From: Sphingopyxis sp. USTB-05
Lineage (GTDB): Bacteria; Pseudomonadota; Alphaproteobacteria; Sphingomonadales; Sphingomonadaceae
Direction of reading: 5' to 3'
DNA: 64,000 nt
Assembly: GCF_023822045.1 (NCBI RefSeq)
Contig: NZ_CP084712.1
Span: forward strand, 4,461,001-4,525,000
Within the stretch, counting starts at the first letter, position 1, and every line of letters starts with the position of its first letter. Below, piece by piece: positions 1-8,227 of the stretch. The notes below the pieces were generated by a model, which had not been told where the DNA came from, ran no database searches, and was given only the letters and a program-made list of their open reading frames with translations. The position numbers and the translations under genes are program-made.

Positions 1-60
1 ATCGGGCGCATCCATATCGCCGAGGCGCTCAGCTATCGCCGGCAGGCACCGAGGAACTGA
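1..60 (+). CDS. C-terminal end of an unidentified upstream gene (partial)
   Basis: The first 20 codons of the window form an open frame ending IGRIHIAEALSYRRQAPRN and a TGA at 58-60. The stop overlaps the next start codon (ATGA), so this is the tail of a gene translationally coupled to the DUF1905 gene. Too little is present to name it. Confidence 0.55.
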   Translation: MGRIHIAEALSYRRQAPRN

Positions 61-353
61 TGGAAGAAATCGTCTTTGAAACCGTCATCATCGAATGGCA
101 CGGGCCGGCACCCTTCCTCTTCGCGCCGGTGCCCGACGAACATGTCGGCGCCCTCCGCTACGCGGCGATGACCGAAAGCTATGGCTGGGGTGTCGTGCCC
201 GTTGTGGCGACGATCGGCGACACGCTGTTCGCGACGTCGCTCTTCCCGCGCGATGGAGGCTATCTGTTACCCGTCAAGGTCGCGGTCCAGAGGTCGGAGC
301 AGGTCGGCGTCGGCGACCGGATCGCGGTCAGGATGCGCGTGGGCCGCGCCTAG
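60..353 (+). CDS. DUF1905 domain protein
   Basis: A 97-residue protein that fits the DUF1905 family, whose biochemical role is not established. The family signature is visible: an N-terminal strand ending in a short aromatic segment (EWHGPAPFLF), then GWGVVPVVATIGDTLFATSLF and the terminal GGYLLPVKVAVQRSEQVGVGD segment. The length is typical of stand-alone DUF1905 proteins. The start codon overlaps the preceding stop codon (ATGA), implying an operon with the truncated upstream gene. No signal peptide or membrane segment is seen, so it is probably cytoplasmic. Confidence 0.8.
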   Translation: MEEIVFETVIIEWHGPAPFLFAPVPDEHVGALRYAAMTESYGWGVVPVVATIGDTLFATSLFPRDGGYLLPVKVAVQRSEQVGVGDRIAVRMRVGRA

Positions 354-415
354 GCTCGCGCGAATCTCGCCATGGTGGTAAAGATTTTCGAACATATTGA
401 TGCGATGGGGTAGGG

Positions 416-2173
416 ATGATCGCAGGGGGCAATCTTCTGGCGCACATGTGCGGCCGGCTCGGGCTGGGTTTCGTCCTGCTCGCGCTTGCGTTGTGGGGTC
501 CGCCGGCAGCCGCCGCGATACTCGACGTCGACCGCGACCTTTGTCACGCGCAAAGCGAACTCGCCACGCCCGACCGCGGGCTCGCCGCGCTTCGCTTTTC
601 GTGCAGCGGAGCGCCCACGGGATATCAGCAGGAAAGCCTGTGGCTTCGCGCTCCGCTCGAAGGCGGCGGCGCGCGGCGCGGCGATGTCGCGCTGATGGTC
701 CACCAGTCGCGCTTCGACCGGCTCGCCGTAGCCTTTTCCTACGCCGACGGCGCGACGCGCTGGCAGCAAGTGCGGGCGGGCGACTATGGCTCCTATTGGC
801 GTGCGGGCGGGCAGATATTGTTCGAAGCGCCCGAACGCGGCGCTGCGTTGACCGCGGTGACCATGCGCTTCGACCGCCTGTCGGGCCATCAATTCCTCCA
901 CGCGCGGACCGTATCGAAGGCCGAGGCGGGGATGCAGTCGGCGGGCATGGCGGCCGCGGTCGGCGCCGCGCTGACGCTGCTGCTTGTGAGCTGCATTTAC
1001 AGCCTCTCGCTCGCCTTTGCCGTGCGCCGGCAATATCTGGCATGGCAGGCGGCCTGGGCAGGGACGATGCTGCTCTGGGGTACGCTCTGGTCGCAAATCC
1101 ATCTGGCGCTGGTGCCGGGCTTGGCCGGGACGGTGACGACGCAGATCTGCACCTTTCTTTCCTGCCTCGCCATTGCGCTCGCGACGATCAGCGCGGCGAC
1201 CTCGGTCGATCGCGGCAGTGCGCCGAAAGCGCTCCGGACCGCGGCGCTCATCTGCGGTTTGGGTGTCGGGCTGGCGGGGATTCCGCTGGCGATGATCCGC
1301 GGCGAGAGCCTGGGTTCGCTCGCCGATATCCTGGGACTCGTGATTATCGCCGACCTTCTGGCGGTGACGATCTATGTCGGCTGGGCATGGCGGCGCGGTT
1401 CGGTCGAGGCGCGCGACTTTCTCGCGGCGTGGGGGCTGCCGATGGCGGTGCTCGCGATCATCCACGTCGTCGACGTCGAAGACGGGTTCTGGGGTGGCGG
1501 ATCGAAGCTGCTGGTCCTTGCCGCCGCGACTTGGCAAGCGCTGTGGCTGGCCGCTGCGGCGACGCGCCGGCTTGGGCATCTCCGCATCGAACGCGACCAT
1601 GCGCGCAGCGCCGAGGCGCAGGCGCAACAACTCGCGCGCCGCGACCCGCTCACCGGACTGCCCAACCGCCGCGGCTTCGTCGAGAGCGTGACGCCGCTGC
1701 TCGAACGCGCGCGGGCGGACAATCTGCCCGCCGCCCTGTTGCTGGTCGACATCGATCGCTTCAAGTCGATCAATGACATCTACGGCCATGACGCAGGCGA
1801 TGTCGTGCTGTGCGGCATCGCGCGGCGGATCGAGCGCTGGGAAGGGGCGATGTGTACCGTCGCTCGGCTGGGCGGCGAGGAATTCGGCCTGCTGACGATC
1901 GGGATGGAAGGCATCATTCTCGGCCGTTTCGCCGAGAGTATTCGGCGCGGGATCGCGGCGTGCGATCATAGCGAGACGGTCGGCGACCGGCTGGTAACCG
2001 CCAGCGTCGGGGTTGCCGAGGTCCGGCCGGCATGTGATTTCCAGCAGCTATACCGGCTCGCCGACGAAGCGCTCTATGATGCCAAGCGCGGTGGGCGCAA
2101 CAAGGTGGTCGTCCAGCGGCATTATGACATGCCCGAACGAGCGGTCGGCCGCGAGGTCGCGAGATCGAATTGA
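416..2173 (+). CDS. Membrane-anchored diguanylate cyclase (7TMR-DISM-like sensor plus GGDEF)
   Basis: This 585-residue protein should make cyclic di-GMP from two GTP. A signal/anchor segment (about residues 16-36) is followed by a periplasmic-type domain to about 175, seven or so hydrophobic segments (about 180-395), and a C-terminal GGDEF domain opening with DPLTGLPNRRGF. The catalytic loop reads GGEEF, so activity is expected. No RxxD inhibitory site is visible immediately before it, suggesting weak product inhibition (inference). The architecture matches the 7TMR-DISM diguanylate cyclase type, with an unknown ligand. The ATG at 416 follows a purine-rich GGGGTAGGG. It converges on the bactofilin gene across a strong hairpin. 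Confidence 0.85.
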   Translation: MIAGGNLLAHMCGRLGLGFVLLALALWGPPAAAAILDVDRDLCHAQSELATPDRGLAALRFSCSGAPTGYQQESLWLRAPLEGGGARRGDVALMVHQSRFDRLAVAFSYADGATRWQQVRAGDYGSYWRAGGQILFEAPERGAALTAVTMRFDRLSGHQFLHARTVSKAEAGMQSAGMAAAVGAALTLLLVSCIYSLSLAFAVRRQYLAWQAAWAGTMLLWGTLWSQIHLALVPGLAGTVTTQICTFLSCLAIALATISAATSVDRGSAPKALRTAALICGLGVGLAGIPLAMIRGESLGSLADILGLVIIADLLAVTIYVGWAWRRGSVEARDFLAAWGLPMAVLAIIHVVDVEDGFWGGGSKLLVLAAATWQALWLAAAATRRLGHLRIERDHARSAEAQAQQLARRDPLTGLPNRRGFVESVTPLLERARADNLPAALLLVDIDRFKSINDIYGHDAGDVVLCGIARRIERWEGAMCTVARLGGEEFGLLTIGMEGIILGRFAESIRRGIAACDHSETVGDRLVTASVGVAEVRPACDFQQLYRLADEALYDAKRGGRNKVVVQRHYDMPERAVGREVARSN

Positions 2174-2175
2174 AG

Positions 2176-2195
2176 GGGCCGCGCAAACGCGGCCC
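2176..2195. terminator. Convergent hairpin between the GGDEF and bactofilin genes
   Basis: A perfect 8-bp stem GGGCCGCG / CGCGGCCC closes a CAAA loop two bases after the diguanylate cyclase stop codon. A short A/T-rich stretch follows (GATCAAAAAT). It sits in the 50-base gap between two convergent genes, so it could serve either direction. The U-tract is weak. Confidence 0.6.
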
Positions 2196-2223
2196 GAGAT
2201 CAAAAATCGGCCGAAGCCGGAGC

Positions 2224-2676
2224 TTAGTTTGAGACGACTTCGAGCGGCGGCGGAGCTTTCGCCGCAGCGGCGCCGTGGCGGCGATGGCTCAGCTTGCCTT
2301 CGACCTTGCCGCCGTTTTCGATCGTGATGCTCTCATAGGTCACGTCGCCGGTGATCCGCGCGGTCGCGTGGACGATCAGCGTCTTCGCCTCGATCGCGCC
2401 GTCGAGCAGGCCCGCGATCTTCGCGGTTTCGGCCACGACCGATCCCTTGATCTCGCTCGCCTCGCCCTGGACGAGATTGGCGCATTTGAGGTCGCCGTCG
2501 ATCTTGCCGTCGACATGCAGGTCGACGCTGGCCGAAACATTGCCGGTGACGACGACGTCCGACCCGAGGATCGAAAAGGTCGTGTGGCGGGCGCCCGTAG
2601 CCATTTTAGCGGGCACCACGGACGGCAGCGACGGAACCGACTCGCTGTCGGGCGTCGTCTTTGACTTCGAGAACAT
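2224..2676 (-). CDS. Bactofilin family cytoskeletal protein
   Basis: A 150-residue bactofilin (polymer-forming DUF583 fold), a cytoskeletal scaffold that organises local cell-wall synthesis. The central region (about 33-130) shows the beta-helical repeat spacing, with phrases such as VTGNVSASVDLHVDGKIDGD, IKGSVVAETAKIAG and ITGDVTYESITIENGGKVEG. It is flanked by short disordered tails rich in Ser/Pro and Ala/Pro, as is usual. It follows the M23 peptidase gene on the same strand and overlaps its last 71 bases in another frame. Bactofilins are known to act with M23 endopeptidases in shape control, so the two probably work together. Confidence 0.9.
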   Translation of the reverse strand: MFSKSKTTPDSESVPSLPSVVPAKMATGARHTTFSILGSDVVVTGNVSASVDLHVDGKIDGDLKCANLVQGEASEIKGSVVAETAKIAGLLDGAIEAKTLIVHATARITGDVTYESITIENGGKVEGKLSHRRHGAAAAKAPPPLEVVSN

Positions 2677-3832
2677 CGGCTTTGGCCTCCAGGAAGCGGC
2701 GCGGGTTGACCGCGACGCCGTTCAAACGGACTTCGAAATGCAGGTGGCTGCCGGTCGAACGGCCGGTCGAGCCCATTTTGGCGATCTGCTCGCCGGCGGC
2801 GACCTGCGCGCCGACCTTGGACGTAAAGCCCGACAAGTGGGCGTAGCGGGTCAGGATGCCCTGGCCGTGATCGACCTCGACGACATTGCCGTAGCCCGAC
2901 TTCTGTCCGACATAGACGACGCGGCCAGGCGCGGCGGCCAGGATCGGCGTGCCCATCGGTCCGGGGAAATCGAGCCCCGAGTGCATCGCGCCAGCACCGG
3001 TGAACGGATCGCTGCGATAACCGAAGCTCGACGAGAGCATCAGCACGTTCGCGGGCTGACCCGACGGGATCGCGACGAGCGTACGTTCGAGCACTTCCAT
3101 ACGGAACAGTGCGCTTTCGAGCGCGGCGAAGGATTTGCCGAGCGAACTCGCGCGGCCGGTGCGGCCGCGATAGGGGATGAACGGACCACCGCGTCCGGCC
3201 GCGGCGTTGCGGATCAAAGCGGCGGGGTTCATGCCAAGCTTGGCGACGGCGCCCTCGGCCTTCGCGGCGCGTTCGTTGACGGCAGTCAACAGACGGTTGG
3301 CGAAATCCTCTTGCCGCGCTTCGAGGCGGGCGAGAATTTGCGCTTCGGGCGGCAGGTTCGGGTCGATCACGGCGCCAGTTTCAAGCCGGGAGGTCTTCAG
3401 CGGCGCCTGCTCGGCAGCCGGCGCAGCGCCTTCACCATGGGCTTCGGGCGTCACTGCGGCAGGCTCGACACCGAAATGGACTTTCGACCATTCCTCGAGC
3501 TGTTCCTGCCGGTCTTCGAGATCGGCGGCCGTTTCGGCGACATTGTCGCGATATTTGGCGATGCGGGCTTCGGCGGCGCTCGCTTCGGCCTGCTGCGCGG
3601 CAACAGCAGCGCGTTCGTCGGACTTGAGCAACTGGTTGATCAGGACGGCAAGCGTGACCGCCGCCCATGCCAGCAGCACCGCGCCGGCGATCAGCGCGAC
3701 GCGCTTTTGCCAGACCGCGCTGACGCGCAGGAATCGAACGTGACCGTGCGTGCGAACAAAGATTTCATGGTCCTGAAACAGCGCAGAAAACCGCTGGCGC
3801 AATTCGCGCAGACCCGTTGTTTTCGATGACAA
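2606..3832 (-). CDS. M23 family peptidoglycan endopeptidase, membrane-anchored
   Basis: A 408-residue bitopic membrane protein with a short cytoplasmic N-terminus, one transmembrane helix (about residues 45-68), a charged coiled-coil-like periplasmic stretch (about 70-130) and a C-terminal LytM/M23 zinc peptidase domain (about 270-385). The zinc and catalytic motifs are intact: HSGLDFP (HxxxD), YAHLS and HLHFEVR (HxH). It should cut cross-links in peptidoglycan. The layout resembles bactofilin-associated M23 proteins of other alphaproteobacteria (LmdC-type). Its 3' end overlaps the bactofilin gene by 71 bases, which implies co-expression. Confidence 0.9.
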   Translation of the reverse strand: MSSKTTGLRELRQRFSALFQDHEIFVRTHGHVRFLRVSAVWQKRVALIAGAVLLAWAAVTLAVLINQLLKSDERAAVAAQQAEASAAEARIAKYRDNVAETAADLEDRQEQLEEWSKVHFGVEPAAVTPEAHGEGAAPAAEQAPLKTSRLETGAVIDPNLPPEAQILARLEARQEDFANRLLTAVNERAAKAEGAVAKLGMNPAALIRNAAAGRGGPFIPYRGRTGRASSLGKSFAALESALFRMEVLERTLVAIPSGQPANVLMLSSSFGYRSDPFTGAGAMHSGLDFPGPMGTPILAAAPGRVVYVGQKSGYGNVVEVDHGQGILTRYAHLSGFTSKVGAQVAAGEQIAKMGSTGRSTGSHLHFEVRLNGVAVNPRRFLEAKADVLEVKDDARQRVGSVAAVRGAR

Positions 3833-4072
3833 GTGGCGACCCCATCTTGTGTTTTATTGGAGCCCTCCGCCCCGATTGATGCGCCCTTTATCAGGCCCTT
3901 TACCGTGGTGCGAATCTTTGGAGGGCGACTCGGGCCGAGTCGAAACCATCGCGCGGTGAACGGTGTCAAACTGTCGGAACGCCGCCATTTTGGCAGGAAA
4001 ACGCGCGCGAATCGGTAAATGATATTGACGGCTTGCTTACCATTTTCGGGTAGCGCTAAGCGGGTGAATATC

Positions 4073-5470
4073 ATGGCGAAATCAGCTTCTTCCGAGCCCT
4101 GCGAATCGGCAATCGGCGCCGACGCGCGCGTAACCGCCCGTCCGCGTTCTGCGGTCAGCGCGGGCGTGGGCATCGTCGGACTCGCCGGTCTGGTTAGCTA
4201 TTTGCTTATCGCGCGCTTCGCCCCGGACATCGCGGCTTTCCTTGGCATCGACTGGGGAAATCGCGGCGCGATGAACGGCCCCAACTCGGCGATCGCGAGC
4301 GTGCTCGCCTGCGGCCTGCCGATGGTTTTGTGGTCGGTGTTTGTCGACAAGGTGCACCGCAATCCGTCGACCGGGATCGACTGGAGCCAGCGCCGCCCGT
4401 GGCGCGAGACACTCGACATCAGCCTGACCAAGCTTGCCGGAATGTGGGCGACCTGGGGGCTGATCGCGCTGATCTATGCAACGATGCGCTATTATTGGGA
4501 GGGCAATTACGCCTTTTCGATGAACCTGCTCGAGACGGTTGCGCCATGGCTGCTGCTTGTGTCGGTGCCCTATATGCTGTGGCTCGACCGCCGGATGGTC
4601 GAACCGCGTGACGGCTGCTGGCAATTCGGGCGCTGGCTGATCGCGCCGGGCAAGCCCGTCGACGGCCGCGCGATCGGTCATCATCTGCGAGCTTGGGCGG
4701 TGAAGGGGTTTTTCACTGCCTTCATGCTATCGATCGTGCCCGGGAATTTTTCCGCGCTGGTCACGGTTCCGATGAGCGAGGTGCTCGCCAACCCCTATAT
4801 GACCGGCCTTTGGGCGATCAATTTCCTCTATCTGGTCGACGTCCATATCGCGACCGTCGGCTATATACTGACGCTGAAACCGCTCGACGCGCATATCCGC
4901 ACCGCCAACCCCTATGGCATGGCGTGGGTCGCGGCGCTCGTCTGCTATCCGCCCTTCATCCTGATGAACGGCGGCCCGCTCGACTATCAGGTCAATGGCT
5001 CCGACTGGGGGTATTGGCTGGCGGGGCATGAAAATCTGCTGATCGTCTGGGGCATCGCGCTTGTGCTGCTCACCGCGATCTACAGCTGGGCGACGATGGC
5101 GTTCGGCATCCGCTTTTCGAACCTGACGCACCGCGGCGTCATCACGCATGGCCCTTATGCCTTCACGCGCCACCCGGCCTATATTTCGAAGAATCTTAGC
5201 TGGTGGGTCGGCTCGCTGCCCTTCCTCGTCACCGCCGGCGGCTGGGTCGAGGGCGCGCGCAACGTCATTCTGCTCGGGCTGGTCAGCGGCGTCTATTACT
5301 GGCGCGCGAAGACCGAAGAGAAGCATCTCCTCGCCGATCCCGCTTATGCGCGATATTGGAACTGGGCGCAGGAACATGCGCTCGTCCCGCGCTTCTTTGC
5401 GAAGCTGACGGGGCGGGCACGCCCGCTGATCCGGCTGGAGCCCGACGAGCGCGTCGGGCCGGTGGCTTAG
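4073..5470 (+). CDS. Polytopic membrane protein with C-terminal isoprenylcysteine/phospholipid methyltransferase-like domain
   Basis: A protein of about 465 residues with roughly nine to ten hydrophobic helices. The last 130 residues carry the ICMT/PEMT-type signature: THGPYAFTRHPAYISKNLSWW, then KTEEKHLLADPAYARYWNWA, where the HP and the E-E pair are conserved S-adenosylmethionine-binding and catalytic positions of that superfamily. Substrate is unknown; a lipid or prenyl cysteine is possible by family analogy. The frame is open from 4019, but ATG 4073 (MAKSAS) is preferred because it begins a normal polar N-terminus. The 240-base gap before it holds no gene. It is flanked by divergent and convergent neighbours, so it is monocistronic. 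Confidence 0.75.
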   Translation: MAKSASSEPCESAIGADARVTARPRSAVSAGVGIVGLAGLVSYLLIARFAPDIAAFLGIDWGNRGAMNGPNSAIASVLACGLPMVLWSVFVDKVHRNPSTGIDWSQRRPWRETLDISLTKLAGMWATWGLIALIYATMRYYWEGNYAFSMNLLETVAPWLLLVSVPYMLWLDRRMVEPRDGCWQFGRWLIAPGKPVDGRAIGHHLRAWAVKGFFTAFMLSIVPGNFSALVTVPMSEVLANPYMTGLWAINFLYLVDVHIATVGYILTLKPLDAHIRTANPYGMAWVAALVCYPPFILMNGGPLDYQVNGSDWGYWLAGHENLLIVWGIALVLLTAIYSWATMAFGIRFSNLTHRGVITHGPYAFTRHPAYISKNLSWWVGSLPFLVTAGGWVEGARNVILLGLVSGVYYWRAKTEEKHLLADPAYARYWNWAQEHALVPRFFAKLTGRARPLIRLEPDERVGPVA

Positions 5471-5635
5471 CGCGATCCCGCCGCGGCGGTCCTCGATCGC
5501 CATGACATGGCCCTGCGGCTGATAACCGCACAGGGTCAATCATAGGGCGATATTGTAGGAAAGCACTTTACCGCCGTGCCGGTTCTATTTCATCTGAAGC
5601 GGTAGCTGGCGACCGGCGGTTGCGGTCCCTCTTCT

Positions 5636-5727
5636 CGTCACCCCGGACTTGATCCGGGGTCCCGCTGCTCCGCGAACTGTATAGATGATTTCGACAAGCG
5701 GGATCCCGGATCAAGTCCGGGATGACG
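5636..5727. repeat. REP-like inverted repeat in the 5471-5808 gap
   Basis: Two 31-base arms (5636-5666 and 5697-5727) are inverted copies differing at two positions. Both contain the palindromic core CCGGACTTGATCCGG or its complement. The 30-base spacer between them is unrelated. Such GTCACCCCGG...ATGAC elements are dispersed intergenic repeats in sphingomonads (recalled, not searched). The rest of the 338-base gap between 5471 and 5808 shows no gene, only a weak stem-loop near 5511-5535. Both flanking genes end here (convergent), so the element may help terminate transcription. Confidence 0.75.
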
Positions 5728-5808
5728 AAGGAAGATCAAGTAACGTCCGCTTACCAACCCCATACCGGCTCCCTCCCCATCGCGGCGCGACGGGGAGGGG
5801 CGTCAGGG

Positions 5809-8070
5809 TCAGAATTTGAAGCTTGCCTCGAGCCCGTAAATGCGGGGTTCGTTGACGTAGCTCGTCAGGTTGTTGAAATCGATGCCGCCGGTCGGCGATT
5901 CATCGTTGGTGATGTTGCGCACGAAGCCCGCGATGTCGAAGCGATCGGTCTTGTAGCCGACGCGCACGCCACCCTCGAGCAGCTTGTCGTCCGAGAATTC
6001 GACCGAGCGATAGAGGAAGAACTGCACTTTCGAGCGATAATACCAGTCGGTGAAGGCATAGATGGCGCCGTCGCCGACGGGGATTTCATAGCCCGCAGTC
6101 CAGTTGAGCGTGAACTTCGGCGACTGCGGCAACTGGTTGCCGTCGATCGAGAAGATGCCCGGGCTGCCTGCGCGCGGCGGATCGAGCACGGTGCACGGCG
6201 TCGCCGAGCCGCAACCCGCGACGAAGGCGTTGGCATCGTCGATCTCGGCGATGTTCCACGCGCCGCCGATCGAGAAGGTCAGGCCCTTCGCTGGAGCCGC
6301 CTGGAGTTCGGCTTCGATGCCATGCCCCTTGGCGTCGACGTTGAGCAAGCTCGCGACGTTCGACGTGCCGCCGACCGCGGTGAGTTGCAGGTCCTTGGTG
6401 TCGAAATAATAGCCGGTCAGGTTGAAGCGGACGCGGTTGTCGAGGAAGTTGGTCTTGATCCCCGCTTCATACGACATCGTCTCTTCTTGATCGGCGGTCG
6501 AGATGACGCGCGAGAAGGTCAGGCGGCCCTGCACCGACGGTGCGCGATAGCCGCGCGCGACGCGGGCGTAGAGGGTGACGGCGTCCGACGCTTCATAGGT
6601 CGCACTGGCGTCCCACGTCAGCAGCTTGCCCTTGACGCGCGCGGCCTGCGGCGGGACCGGGGTGTTCGGGTTGACGACGAAGTCGGGGCGCGTTTCGACC
6701 GGACGCGACGCGACGAAATCGCGCGTGTCGTGATTATAACGCGCGCCGGCCTGCAGCTTGAAGCCATTGTCGAACTCGTAGTTGACCGAGCCGAAGAGGC
6801 CATAGGCTTCGCTGTCCTGCCGCTGGATCGCGATCGCCGACGGGGTGGCGTCGGTCGGGCCGCCGAACTCGAAGCTCGAAATGTCGAGCTTTTCGTCGAA
6901 ATAGAAGGCGCCGAACTGGTAACCGAGTCCGCCGTTGTTGTTCGAGGCAATGCGGATTTCCTGTGTGAACTGGTCGAGGCTCGGCACATTGTCCTGGCTC
7001 TGCGCCTGGAACGGAATAAGCCCCGGACCCGACACGGGCAGGAACACCGCGCCAAAACCGCCGTCGATATCGCCGCGGCTGCGGAAATTGCCGTTCCAGT
7101 AGGAGGTGATCGAATAGGCGGTCACCGGCCCGAAATCATATTCAAGGTTCAGCCCGGCATTATAGGTGTTGAGCTTCTGGAAATTCAGCCCGTCCTGATA
7201 GACTTCGTCGCGCTTGAATTCGGTGCCCGCTCCGCCGAGACCGACGAGCTTGTTGCTGCCCGGAAGCTGCGTGTTGGCGCGGAAAATGATCGCCGATCCG
7301 TCATAGATGCGGACCTGACCGGTCACGCGGCCGGTGAAGGGACCGTTTTCATATTGGAGCTGAAGGCGCGCGGCGATGTCGTCATAACCGCCAAGATCCT
7401 TGCTCTTGGTCGTCGCGACATTGTCGACCCAATTGTCACGATGCTGGAACAGCGTCGACAGGCGAACCGAAAAGCCGTTGTCGTCGGCGGCGCCCGCCGC
7501 GACTTCGACCTGCGTGGTGCCATAGCGGCCATAGCTGGCGCGCGCATAGCCGCCGGTCTTGCCGGGCTTGACGGTGTCGAACTTGACGATGCCCGCGGGG
7601 GTGTTGCGGCCGAACAGCGTGCCCTGCGGCCCGCGGAGGACTTCGACGCGGTCGAGGTCGAAGATCGGGAAACCCTTGAGGATCGGGTTTTCGAGCACGA
7701 CATCGTCATAGACGACGCTGACCGGCTGCGACGCGTTGAGGTCGAAATCGGTGTTGCCGAGGCCGCGGATATAAAAGCGCGGGAAGGTGCGGCCGAACGA
7801 GCTTTCGATATTCAGGCTGGGGACGCGGCCCGCGAGGACGCGGACGTCCGAACCGGTCGAAGTGATCGCATCGAGCGTATTGCCCGACAGCACCGAGACG
7901 GCCACCGGCACATCCTGCAGGCTTTCCTCGCGGCGCTGCGCGGTGACGACGATGTCGCCAAGGCCGCTGTCTTCAGCGACGGGAGCTGCGTCCTGCGCAG
8001 CGGCGGGGGCCGCCCACGCCGACGTGGCGAGAGCAATGCTTATAGCGATAGTGGAAGGAAAGTGGCGCAT
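5809..8070 (-). CDS. TonB-dependent outer-membrane receptor
   Basis: A 753-residue TonB-dependent receptor importing an unidentified substrate across the outer membrane. ATG 8070 is chosen over the longer frame because GGAAG lies just upstream and it starts a signal peptide (MRHFPSTIAISIALATSAWA) cut near AAPAAAQ. A TonB box-like DIVVTAQRREE follows, then the plug domain with VEVLRGPQGTLFGRNTPAG and a long beta-barrel ending in the aromatic ASFKF. Repeated YxF/YxW strands match the iron-siderophore/sucrose-type receptors common in sphingomonads. No transporter, dehydrogenase or regulator is adjacent, so the ligand cannot be inferred from context. Confidence 0.92.
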   Translation of the reverse strand: MRHFPSTIAISIALATSAWAAPAAAQDAAPVAEDSGLGDIVVTAQRREESLQDVPVAVSVLSGNTLDAITSTGSDVRVLAGRVPSLNIESSFGRTFPRFYIRGLGNTDFDLNASQPVSVVYDDVVLENPILKGFPIFDLDRVEVLRGPQGTLFGRNTPAGIVKFDTVKPGKTGGYARASYGRYGTTQVEVAAGAADDNGFSVRLSTLFQHRDNWVDNVATTKSKDLGGYDDIAARLQLQYENGPFTGRVTGQVRIYDGSAIIFRANTQLPGSNKLVGLGGAGTEFKRDEVYQDGLNFQKLNTYNAGLNLEYDFGPVTAYSITSYWNGNFRSRGDIDGGFGAVFLPVSGPGLIPFQAQSQDNVPSLDQFTQEIRIASNNNGGLGYQFGAFYFDEKLDISSFEFGGPTDATPSAIAIQRQDSEAYGLFGSVNYEFDNGFKLQAGARYNHDTRDFVASRPVETRPDFVVNPNTPVPPQAARVKGKLLTWDASATYEASDAVTLYARVARGYRAPSVQGRLTFSRVISTADQEETMSYEAGIKTNFLDNRVRFNLTGYYFDTKDLQLTAVGGTSNVASLLNVDAKGHGIEAELQAAPAKGLTFSIGGAWNIAEIDDANAFVAGCGSATPCTVLDPPRAGSPGIFSIDGNQLPQSPKFTLNWTAGYEIPVGDGAIYAFTDWYYRSKVQFFLYRSVEFSDDKLLEGGVRVGYKTDRFDIAGFVRNITNDESPTGGIDFNNLTSYVNEPRIYGLEASFKF

Positions 8071-8227
8071 GGCGAGCTTCCTGAAACAGAGTTGACGGTG
8101 GGAGAGTGGAAAAACCAAAGGCTCTTTGGCTTTCCGTGCGCCGGCAATCAATCGCGGAAGCGCGCACCGCTGACGTTCGTGTCAGCAGTGTTGCGCATTT
8201 GCTGCACTTTTGCGGCGCTGTTGTCTC

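Noticed and set aside
350..1969. Minus-strand open frame of 539 codons across the diguanylate cyclase gene
   Set aside because: It is the complement of a gene with a clear GGDEF domain and has Arg/Ala/Gln-rich composition typical of G+C-rich antisense frames.
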